This document shows positions 47,901 to 59,900 of a stretch of DNA of 64,000 nt, one piece after another. The number at the start of each line of letters is the position of its first letter. The first letter of the stretch is position 1. The stretch is taken from positions 680,201-744,200 of the forward strand of contig NW_024104420.1 in the NCBI RefSeq assembly GCF_003945595.2, in the 5' to 3' direction. Origin of the DNA: Pipra filicauda (Eukaryota > Chordata > Aves > Passeriformes > Pipridae). A program made the position numbers and the translations under genes. A model generated the notes under the pieces. The model saw only the letters and a list, made by a program, of their open reading frames with translations, was not told the DNA's origin and ran no database searches.

Positions 47901-50900
47901 TGGTTAAGCAAGCTGAAGAAGATTAGCCTCTCAGAACTGGATATTTGTCCAAGATGACATCTGTTCTGGAAAACATGTTGTACTATACTATCACCATCAT
48001 ATTTGTCTTATATATATGATTATAATTATTATATTTGACAATATGATCATTACTTCTGGTAATTCCCAGACTGAAGTAAAATGAAAGTTTGAAGAATAAA
48101 AATTTATTATTGGCAAAGTGCAGTAAACTTTTTTGTGAAACAGTATATATGTTCATATAGTAAATATAGTATTTTTTAAAATTATATTTCTGTAAGATTT
48201 GTTCTATCTTTAACCTTTGACTGGAAGTGAAACTTAAAGTGTTAGGTTAAGTCTTTCCTAAAGTTTTATATGTGTCAGGTCCCAAATCATGTTTGCTTTT
48301 ATTAGGGATTTCTAGAGAACACTTAAGAGATTTGCTTGTTCGTTGGAGGGAACAAGCAAATAAATATTATAAACCCTTCATGTTTTAAAACAACCCTTTT
48401 GATCAGCAGATTCTAATTTTTTTATCTAAATGTGGTTTGTGATACCTTAAGAAAAGTATCAGCTATGTTAAAAATACTGATCAGTGCGATACTGAGTAAA
48501 TTGCCTGTGTGTACAAGAGTTGTACAGGAATTGATCAAAAGCTAAGCTGCATTATTGTTTCATTCTGAAGCAAAGTCTTTGTATTCTGAGCCAGCATATT
48601 GCTACTGTCTTAGGGTGTAATTACTTATGACTGTTGTGTAGAGGTTTATTACATTGCTGTTTATTCATTGAAAACATTTCAGCTACAGCTGAGCTTTGAT
48701 ATGGGTTGATGGGGTAAGGGAATACTTCCCCTTCCTTTTCATTCAAAGTGAACTGATTTATCTCAAATAAATTCTGAAGTGAAATGTGTCTTTTTAAGTG
48801 TGTGTTTATACCTTCTGTATTCAGTGCTTGTTTCACGCATGTGTCATATGTACGCATGTGTCATAGTTTGAGAAAGGCTATCATAGTAACCATTGCTCAC
48901 TCTGACTGTAATATGTTCTGTAAAACTTTGTCTTACAGATATATGTCATGCACACCTTAGCAGCGTCGCTCTCCGCTTGCATCTACCAATGTCTTTGTGA
49001 TGGCCACAGCTACAGGTAAAGGTTAGGAAAAGTGCTTTTTAGAGAACCATTGACACACTGTCTCACTGTAGTGATCGTAATTGGTAGTGCACCAGAAGGC
49101 AGTGCTCACACTTGCCTCTGTCTAGAAAGAACTTTGAATAGTTGTAACCATAATATTTTTGTATAAATTTCTCACTTTCCTGTTTCACAGCTCATTTCAA
49201 GCAAATCAGTTCACTGGAACAGTGTATCAGACAGTCCTGTTAACTCAGCGCCATTCTTTAAGAACAGCAAGCTTAGAAGAAACAGTGACTCCAAATACAT
49301 CACCTGCTCAGTGGCCAGGTATCTGGAGTTGATTTATTTCTTTCCTCTTAAGGAAAACCGAGTTATCTGGATCCACTCTAAGCGCATGTAGCTATGCTCT
49401 GGATTTTCTAGTAGTATTTATAACAGCTGTATGGTAAAGTTGGGTTCTTTGATTAAAATTTTGTCTTTTTTTTTTTTTTTTCAAAACCTCTAAGTTAATG
49501 CTTCTGGTTATTCACTAAGTCAAGTTGGCTCATATTGCTTTCTCTTGCTAAAAATGTTAGTGGGGGTTCTAGTGAAGGGCAAGTAAATGGGAAGTAAGGT
49601 GAAGTCATGTCCTGTGTTCTATTTGCTCCTCCTGGAGGCAACAAATCAGTCGCACGAGTATTGTACTTCCTTACTCCTGAAAAGCTGTCTTAGTTTGTGC
49701 TCCAACTCAGACTTTTGAACTAATTGAACTTATTGAAAATGAGAAGTTTATAATAAATTAAGTTTTTCTATAGTTCTAAAATCCGTGTTAGATTTCAGGT
49801 AATTCTTAAAGTATGTTAGTGAAGCTGTACTAGGGAGCTACGTTAGAGGGAGTGTTAGCAATGTAATATATGCATATGTACACATACATACACATATATA
49901 TGTATGAGCTTCAGTTTACATCACTAACTTTACTGTAAGTATAACCAAGAAATATGCTTACTTATTATGGGATTTGTTTTTTAAATCAGAAAATTTCACA
50001 CTAAAAATATTTTTGGAGAGCCTCAAGCAGTCTTTGTGTTTGATGTCATGCTGTCTTTTCTTTTCTGCAAAATGTTCTGACACTAAATCTACAAATTTTA
50101 GAGAGAAATCAGATTGTCATCTGTTTTCTCCTTATTTCATTAGTTGTAGAGTTAAATTTCTAATGAACGGAACATGGAATTGTTAGCAGTTTTTCTTATA
50201 AGTGACATTACCTTGAACTGATATCTCTGTTTTTTTAATAGATTCACATGCTCTATGAGCAAATTAGAGAGGATGACAAAAAAGCAGAATTATTTGGCCA
50301 CCACTATTTGCACTTTCACTTGTGTGCACAGTGTAACAGTTGAAGCCACATCTGAAACAACAGCTTTTTGTGGGAGCATCAAAACACAAGATAGTCAGTA
50401 CTTGAGTGAAGGAACACTTGGCAGACAGTGTCTAGTTAAAATTGATGCCCATGATTTTTGATTGGTTTTACCACTGTAAAGTGAGAAGACATAATTTCAA
50501 ATTACAGTGTTATGCTGTAGTTATAATAAGTGAAAAATGTTATGCATTTCTTTAACTGTTAGTCCAAAACATAAAACTGAAAAGCTATAATGAATTGTTA
50601 AAAATAAAAAGTATACCTCTTTCTCCTGGAGTGTTCAGTTTCATCTAAAAGCTGGAATCTTTTTACACTAGAAATTACTAAGTAACATAGGTTGCTAGTC
50701 AAAATACCCTTGATAATCTGGAGTATGCTCACAAACACATATATGTGCTTTCTTAAGGAATGTATTTATTTTATGTAAACAGGAATGACAGCTCTAATAC
50801 GTCTCTTGAATTCTGCTGGTGAGGAAGCCCAACCAGGTCTCACAGTTTTACTTTGTGAAATTCTAACTGCGGTCTATCTAAGTCTGTTCATCCATGGCCT

Positions 50901-53900
50901 TGCAACACATTCTAGCAACGAGTTGTATAGAATTATAGCTCATCCACTGAACGACAAAATGTGGTCTGCTGTCTTTGGAGGAGGAGCTCATACACCCAGC
51001 AGAGGACAACAGCAAGTAAAGACAAAAACTGGTTAGTTCTCTTGTTTGACTTATATTGTCTTCTGGGATTTTTAAGAAAATTATGTGACTGCTGAAAGCT
51101 TAGGAGTAATTGCTTTAAGTAGTTTGTATTCAGTAAGAATTCACTGTGGTTTTAGGTCCACACAGAAAAAGAAGGATCTAAAATTATTGGCATAGATATT
51201 GGGTAGAAGTAGTGAGCAGAAGTGAATGCTAGTAAAATAAGATTTACAAGTAGCACAGTTGCTGTAATGTGAGGGAGTTAAGTTGATCTTAAAGAGAAAG
51301 TTTCCAGTACTGTTACAGCCAATTTTTTTATGTTAATTTTAAAGCTTTCCAGTTCTCTCATAACAGGTGTATATTCCCATTTTACAAATACAGTATGTTT
51401 TCTCTCTTTGACAGGTAGGCACTTCCCAATGCCTAGCCCACATCAGGTAGTAGTGTTCTCCATGGAATGCGTGGGGTTTTCCAAATCCCTTACCTCCTTC
51501 AGTACTCATAGTCCTGCCAAATCTTCAGGCAAGATAATAGATTTAGTACTAGGCCTCTACATGCAGTTTGCTATGCGTGGGGCTTTTTTGCATATGCAGA
51601 AAGACAGAAAACCTTCTGTTTGCAAGCCATGACATCAAAATTTAAAGTTTTGTAATTAAAGCAGCAGTTGAATTGGGCCTTTTTTAAAAAGAAAATTGTC
51701 AATGCTGTTGTAGTCTTCCTACTAATTCTTCATTTGAAATTAATATTAAATATAAAATTGTTTTGACCATGGTTTGAAAGGATCAGAAGTGTTTCATATC
51801 TTTGGAGAGCTGCTTGTTTTGCTTTTTGAATATAAGCATTATTATGCATGTGGATTTCTAAGTGTTCATTCTATACATTACAAATGTAAGGTGTCTTTTT
51901 GATATTCAAATTTGATATTCAGAGAACCTTTTAGGAAAGTAAACATTCTTGAAGTTTTAAAGTCAGATGATGATAAATTTTGCTGAAGTCCAGAATTAAT
52001 TCCTGTAATGTTTTTCTCTTTGGTACAGTTTTGTGCATTTTAATTTAGTACTATAAAACCAAGAGCAAAAATACTGCAGATTATGTGATTTTTTTAAAGG
52101 AAGATTTTCTAAAGATAAATTTACTTGTTGGCTTTGAACATCACATCTAAAGACATATGTAGAGAGATAAAATACAAGTTTATATAATTTTTGTTATTTT
52201 TGTTATTGATATTAGATGTATGTTACATATAAAAATGCCTTACCTTGTATTTAAGAAAAACTGTAAATGTGATCTGTTTAAATACCATCTTTATCAGACT
52301 TCTGGGAAGGTATTTTCAGAGTAGAGGTCTTTAATCAAAACGGAGCTCTTATTCCAGATCTGATCAATTTTTTCTGTGGTATTGAACAAGTATTTCTCAG
52401 TATCACTTTGGTAAGGTAAATATGTTTACCATTACAGAACTGTTAGAAGCCATAACTTCTTTCATTGACAATTCTGTTTCCTAGATGTTGGTAACTATGT
52501 GTACTAGGGTGTGTTAATACTGCTTCTACCACTGCTTTAAAATGATAAACGTTTTTACATAGAAATGTGTTCTGAAACATATACTAAATGCCTGTCTGCT
52601 GTATGTTTTTCTTAAAGATGAATGCTGGCTGTCTAATTACAGATTTAATAGAACTGTTGCTGCAAGAATCAAGAAGCTCTTGAAAGTTTCTGGGGAGAAG
52701 GGACCTCTTTAAATACTAGTTTGTAGGGATAATCAAACACTGAAAAAAGGGTCTAGAGGGATTGCAAAGTCTTCATCTTTGGAGTTACTCAAAAGCTTGA
52801 ACAAATGCCATCAATTAAGTTAGCCCTGTTCTGAGCAAGAGGTTGGACCAGGCATCTTCCAACCGATGTAATTCTAGGATTCTGTAGGTTATTATTCGTT
52901 TTTTAATATGTGTTTATGTAGAGCAAATTTGGGGGAAAAAATTCTTGGAGAAATATCTTTCTCTGTCACTTTTTAAAAAATGGTGGAAGAAGAAAGAAAA
53001 AAAAGTAGACCCCCAGAAATAGACGCCCAGTGAAGCAGAGCAGTAGGATTCAAATCAGCTATATTTTTGTGCCTTTACGGTCATTTCTTAATTTTTCTTC
53101 TGACACCCAGAAACAAATTCTGATAAGTGCCTGGAATGCTTGTTCGGGTCAAGTATGGCATGTTCTTCCACAGTATTATTTAGATGTTTTTATAGCTCCT
53201 CATTTGGTTATGCATAACTAGACTCCTTTCTCTTATGTTTACTTTTAGATTTTTGTGAAATGTTTCCACTCTCAAATGGAGATTAAAAGCCAAAAATTTT
53301 TAACACTAAAAATTCTGATGTAATACTATATGTCCTACATGTCTTCTCCTTGCCTCCCCTCCAATCCTTAAGTATATATCTGAATTGGCATGTTGATCTC
53401 TAAGTTTCAAATGTATTTTAAGAGATCATAACATTATGTACGGTGCTGACCAATGTGATTTCCCTTTCTGCTCTTTGCTTTAGTGGACTTGAGCATGTAA
53501 TAGCTTTGGATATAAAATTTCTCTTCAACACAAACTGAAAAAACAGAAACCAAAAACTTGTACCTGGTAGTCTTATGAAATCTTAACATCTATTAGGAAT
53601 TAATTTCTATGAAAAACTTGTTTTATTGCCTCTGTCAAGTAAAGATCAGACAAAGCATAGCAATTTGGAGCATAGCTTTTTAGAGCACTATACTTTCCAG
53701 CCATGTTTCTTGGTTTTGCAATTGCAGCAAATGATTTTGGCAAAGAGGGCTAGAATATGACGTTTTGTTTTCCAAGATGCAGTTATCATCTGAAAAATAA
53801 CCCCGTTGTTTATTGTAGTAGATCTTTTCAGATTTGTATTTGCCATATAGTTTCTCTTAAAAACTACCCTAGAAAACCATTACGTAATTTAAGTCTATAT

Positions 53901-56900
53901 AGAGATAGTAAGTTGTCTATCATCCAGAGGGTTCTTAAGGAAAAGTTTGAATTTTGGTTTAAGTTAGAAATCCATAATTTCATTTTGTATATTCCATGCT
54001 GCAAAAGCAGGTGAAATGTAGAACTGCTTTCTAAATTTGAGTATTTTACCAGTACACTTTATACATTTAAAGTTGGGCTTCAGATGTAGAAAATCAGAAA
54101 TCTAAAAATACTTAACTATTCAGACAAGTTATTTTTCTCCACTGAGAAGTTTTAACACAAATATAATTTCTGAGTACTTTGGTAGGGAGAAATGATGACG
54201 TGTCAGCTCTTACTATGTTGAGTTCTGCCTGACACGTCAGAGGTTCTGACAAACAGATGCTTAGATAATGAGGATGTGCACATAAAACTTGTCCATAGGA
54301 TAGTCAGTTCTGCTGTCACTCTTACTTACGTCTTTATCTTGTTTGATCCTCTGAATTAATTCGTAGCTCTTGCTTACTCTTCACAAACCATTATTCCTGT
54401 TCTCTTAGAAAACAAATTGTCATTAGAGATGTTACAAATGTCTGACTTAGAGTAACAGGCCATGTAAGTCAAGTTTTTCTTAGGTCATTGTAAAGAAGGA
54501 AAAAAATCCAAACAAACAAAAAGCCCCCAACAAAACAAAACACCCCACTCCTTACAACTTTTGCATTTATCTGCTTGCTTTACTTACTGTGAGGTAGGTT
54601 TCATCACAAATCTAAAACAAAACAACAAAAACTGAACTTGCATTAGGAGTGCTTCAGATTAGATCAAGCAGTGCTGTGTTACTGCACTCAAGTTCACCAG
54701 CAAGTCAGAAATAGTAAAAAGCCTTAGCGTTTAGACATTATCTTCAGGAATTGCTTAATCTCAGAATAGATGAAAGAATACAGATTCCTCAAGTTTTAAA
54801 ACCTTCCAGCTTATGTAAGGTAACAGCCATGCCAAACTACCCCTTTTTAATGCAGAACTCCCTGTGATCCCATTAGTAATGAAATTTTTGACATGAGATT
54901 AATTGCCTTAAGTTCCAGAATTAGAGACTGCAATGTTGGGCTTTTTTCCTTATGGTGCTTTGAAGTACTGAGTGCTTTATTAGTTGTGTGGTCTTTCTAG
55001 TCTATATTTAAGTCTTTGACTTCTCACTATTACTATCTTATTCTTGGCTAAGTCGGCTTTTAAAACAAAATAGAAGTTTGACTTGAAGTATTTGCACTGT
55101 AAATGATAGAGTTTCTTTAGCTCAGTGGAAATAGTCTTGGATGGTCAGGAAATGTCTTGGAGGGCAGAAAATGTCAAGAAAGTTTGTGTATGCCACCAAG
55201 TATTTTGTTGTAATAATTTAATTTTTCAAGAGGTTTCCCTTCACAATTTATTGAAATGCCACAATGTGAATAATTGTATTATTGTTGTTATTATTGTTGT
55301 TATTATTAGTATAAATATCTGAGAGTGTAATATATACCTTGTTTTAAGCTTTTTAATGAATCACCAAACTGCGTCTTAGGGAACTTTAATTGTAATTGCT
55401 CCTGTTGATTGGAAATTCATTAAATTCAGCACTGTGGCCACACGAGCTGTAGCCTGTAATCAGAATATCATATCAGCTTCAGGGTTTATCAGCTTAAAAA
55501 ATGCAAATTCTTTCTATGTTTGAAGTTGAGGTATGGAGCAGTGTAGAATTTCACCAGGCTGCTGTTCTAGTTTGCTTTTATAACTTCCCAAAGAATTGCA
55601 GAAATCTGTGCAGGGCTTAAACTTACTGAAATGATTCAAGGTGTGATTCAAAATTGGTATTTCTTTGTAGTATCTTTATTATTACACTCTGGTTCTGGGC
55701 TTCAGCAGTGCTGGTACTTGTTGATGTCTGCAATCAAGGAGGATGCTTTTGTAAGAGGAGAGCTTCGTAATTTCGTATATCTTCATTAAGACTTGTGTTT
55801 TTTGTAAGGTGTTGATGTTTCATACATGCACACAGTCATCAGTAAAATACAGTAACTCTGACTTGCGTTTTAGTTTTTGTGGAAGTTGAGCCTTTTAGCT
55901 CTTCCTGGGACAGAAGGGAGGCAGCAGATCTTTTGACTATCATTGCGTGTATTATACCTTGGCACAAATTAAAGGATTTTCCTTGTCTGAAATAATCCAG
56001 TATTCTTGAGAAATAACATAAATTTTACATTTGTCTTATAAGTAAAATGTGAACAAAGATGAATGCTTTAAATACAAAAAAAAACACAAAAAAGGGTTTT
56101 AACTAGAAATATATGACAAATTTGAAAGTGAATGTAATTTGTTATCTGAAATCCCAAATGACAAATTGGGATTTTTAATGAATTTGTTATTGTATTTAAT
56201 TTTTTTAGAATGCATAAAAAGAAATCGGTGTTTGTAGTTGGTATTTCAAACCCCTTAGATGGTTGTACTTTCATTTGCCTTAAATACTGAATTTTTTCCA
56301 ATGGCTGGCAGTGTTCTTAAAAATACAAAGAATGATCCAACGGAAGGAAATAAAGTACTGTTTTAAAGTAAAATATTTGCTTTTTGAATTCTGCTTAAAA
56401 AAACAACCTGCAGACATATACTTGCTTATTTCTGCATCGTGCAACACGTGCTCCTTATTTCATGCTAGTGAATTTCTTTTTCTTTGAGCAGTTGCTAAAA
56501 ATTCATAGTGATGCATGTGCATGCTCTTTCTTAACTGGTAAGCTTTAAATAATGAATTGAAAATTTTACTGCAGTTACTGCATTTTTGACTTTTAGTACA
56601 GGTAAGTGGATTTCAAATAATATCCCTAACAGGATAAAAAAAAAATTATGACACAGTGTAGTAGTGCAACACATACTGTTATGATATCCCTATGTTAAGA
56701 TGAAAGATGAGATGTCTTCATCTTTTATTAGATTCTATACGTAAATTACTTTGTAGCTGTCATGGTTTAACCCCAACCAACCACCAAGCCCCATGCAGCT
56801 GCTCGCTCACTTTCCCACCAGCAGGATCGGGGAGAGAATCGGAAGGATGAAAGCCAGAAAATTCCTGGGTTGAGACAGATGGTTTAATAGGGAAAGCGAA

Positions 56901-59900
56901 AGCTACACACACAAGCAAAACAAAACGAGGAGTTAATTCACTGCTTCCCGTGGGCAGGCAGGTGTTCAGCCTCTCCAGGAGAGCAGGGCCCCCTCATGCA
57001 TAAAGGTGACTTGGGAAGACAAACACCATCACTCCAAACATCCTCCCTTCCTCCTTTTCCCCCCAGCTTTATATGCTGAGTGTGATGTCATATGGTCTGG
57101 AATATCCCTTTGGTCAGTTTGGGTCACCTGTCCTAGCTGTGTCCCTTCCCAACCTCCCATGCACCTCCAACTTCCTCAGCCTGCGTGGCAGTAGGAAAAG
57201 CAGAAAAGGCCTTAATTCAGTGTAAGCCCTGCTAAGCAATAATAGAAACATATCTGTATTATCAACCCTGTGTTCAGCACAAATCCAAAACACAGCCCCA
57301 TATGACCCACTGTGAATAAAATTAGCTCTACCCGAGCCAAAACTAGCACAGTAGTTCAACTGCTTGCAATGGTAATGAATGTTCATCTTCATACATGGTC
57401 AGAAATCTTTTTGAATCTCCTTGGAAAAACATGTTTTTTTCTTGTTCAAAAATGAGCAGAAATTATGAAAAAATTCCATCAGCTAGTGTGAGTACAGAGA
57501 ATTTGTCCATTTGAAAAAGCATAAAGAATCGTGAGGTATAAAAAATCAGAAAGTTTTTTTTTTAAACAATCCACTTAAATCTTACGTGAGTTGGGATTAA
57601 CAGTTGTCTCAGTTTGTGTTAAGAGCAAGGAAGTCTTATACATGGAATATAATTGCTATTTGTGCTATTTTTCTTTTGTCCAGAGTGCTAGACCTTCTGT
57701 GTTCAAGTGATTGGAATACCCATAAGAGCTTTGAAGGAAATTTTTTGATTCTTTTAAGCATCTATCAAGAATCAAAAGTCTCCTGTGGATAAAACTTAAA
57801 AAAACAAAAAAAATAAGGGTATAGGAAATACTTCTTTGTAGTAGTTCACTCCAGGAATGCATAGGTGTGCTGGCTCTTTTTTTGCCATCCCAAGCATTAT
57901 CAAGAGGAGAAAGTAATTTTGGAGGCTTCAGCGGTAGTTTTGAGGGTTAATTTTGAGCAGAAGGGAATTGGAAAGTTAAAACGATAAAGAACCCATTTGT
58001 ATTTATGATGTTCGATTTAGTTCATCCTTGCAAACAGTTTGGCCCAACATGTTGATGCTTGTACTCAGTGACAGTAACATCCATTCTCCAGGTCAGCTCT
58101 TTTAGACTGCAGAATTGCCATCTAGGATCCTAATTATTACTGCTGCTAGGTCAGCCAAAAACTTTGATCATAAGACAACCCATATTGCCCTCTACTGAAG
58201 AAAAAAGACTCGATTAAATAAATCTTGGAAATTTCATGGATTCCAAGAGGAAGTTCAAAAAATCAACTTCCTTTTTATCCTAATGTTTTAGCTTTCTATG
58301 TTTTTACTTAAGTCTTGAACCCGTTTATTTTTTCACTATAGAAACTAATCTTCATGCCTTACATATATCTACTTGAAAATAAAAAAACCCCACCTTTTAC
58401 AATGAAGTAGGAAATTGATTCAAGTCCCTTTTGTTTGTTATGAAAGTGAGTGATGGTCAGCATGTTGTATCAAGTCTCCAAATAAAATTTCTTTTCTCCC
58501 TTGTCCCTTTCACTTCAAATGTGTTCTGGAGAGCTAGAACACTAACTTATTGCTCAGGCACAGTGACAACGGGTATCATTCCTCCTCCACTAACACAAAG
58601 GCTGTATTGGGATATTCACCTAACAAGGTCCAGAATGATTTCAGGTTGTTAGGTGATATAACTGCATTAAGCTTGGATAAAGTATTTCCTTGAGTACTGT
58701 AATCATCAAGAATGTAAGTCAGATAAATCTCCCACAGACACTTCTTTTGTGTGAAAAAAGTCAATGTTGGGGCAAGCAAGGGGACCTCTCTACTCCTAGG
58801 ACTTAGGGTGTTACTACAAATAATTAGTCCTTCCCTGTTTAATAAGATATATGTCAGATTGCATTAGTTTAAACGGGATCTTTCATATTTGCTGGAGAAA
58901 TGTATTGGGACATAGGGATTTAGCAGAATTGTACCATTTAGAAAAAATACAGACCTCTACTACAAGGAGACATGGAATTAAAGCTTGAGTAAGAATGGCA
59001 AGAATGTATATTGCTTACATATTTGCAATATATATTCTGAAAGACAAGACTCTTGGCTTGTCTTAAAAGCAAGCATTATCAGTATTCAGTAGTTCTTATT
59101 AAAGTGATTTAGTTTTGTAATATTGTTGCTTGAGTAATGATATTTGTCATCTTTGTAGAAAGAGAGCTTGTAATGCAGTTATGGGTGTACTCTACTGTTC
59201 TGTATTATTTGTGCTGGGAGTTTTCATGTTCTGGAGTTCAAGTTACGTATCAGTTTTATGTATTTAAGGATCAGCATTTTCTATTTTTATTTGTTACAGA
59301 AACGTTAAAATTTTGAAAACTTGTAATGAAGATTTTTACTTTCTGTTATGAATCCCTTCATTAAAAGCAATAGGGAGGTAAAACAGATGGTTTAAAGCAA
59401 CATACTGTATTTTCTTTTTCCATAGATGATGGAGAGAAACAGCAAAAACATTACAGACTTCCATCAAAAACCTCACCGAAAGAGAGTTCTCAGTTGCCTG
59501 CATTGCCATTGGTAGACCAAGAATTTCCATGTCACAAAGAAAGATTTATCCCTCCTGAGCTTAGCATCTGGGATTATTTCATTGCAAAGGTAATTTTTTG
59601 CTATTATGACAATTAAATGTCTTCTGTCACTTCTGGACCGGTAGTTTTTCTTATCTTAGTCATTATTCTAGATATTGATATGATAAAACGTGCCGGGTTT
59701 TATTGCTCGCATTTAGCTTTTTCTAAAACACAGATATTTCGAAAACATTAAATAGATATTTTGAAATAGCTTTCTTAAAAACTGTTGTTATTCAGTTAAT
59801 TTGGTTTTAGGTAATGGTATGAACAAAACATGTTTTTTATTCTTGCAGCGTACTAATGTGTAGATAGTTATGGGCCAGCTATTTAGGTGAACAAGGAAAT

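Larger units (their letters stand above)
51032..59425 (+). other. DMXL1: DMXL1 intron 28 (largest complete intron)
   Basis: 8.4 kb of AT-rich sequence between GTTAGT and CCATAG. It holds a short CR1 tail (52745-52887), a perfect 11-base inverted repeat (54196-54239), a small ATT/GTT microsatellite (about 55276-55309) and an antisense ERVL-type LTR (56758-57350). I looked for a cassette exon with phase 1 at both ends and found no convincing one. Confidence 0.8.

Noticed and set aside
51414..51445. Possible alternative exon in intron 28 (ACAG before, GTAGTA after)
   Set aside because: It is 32 bases long and would shift the frame relative to exon 29. The longer open frame there does not resemble DMXL1.
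26516..57350. One large ERVL provirus bounded by the two similar LTRs
   Set aside because: The sequence between them is DMXL1 exons and introns, and the right LTR has its own target duplication, so these are two separate solo LTRs.
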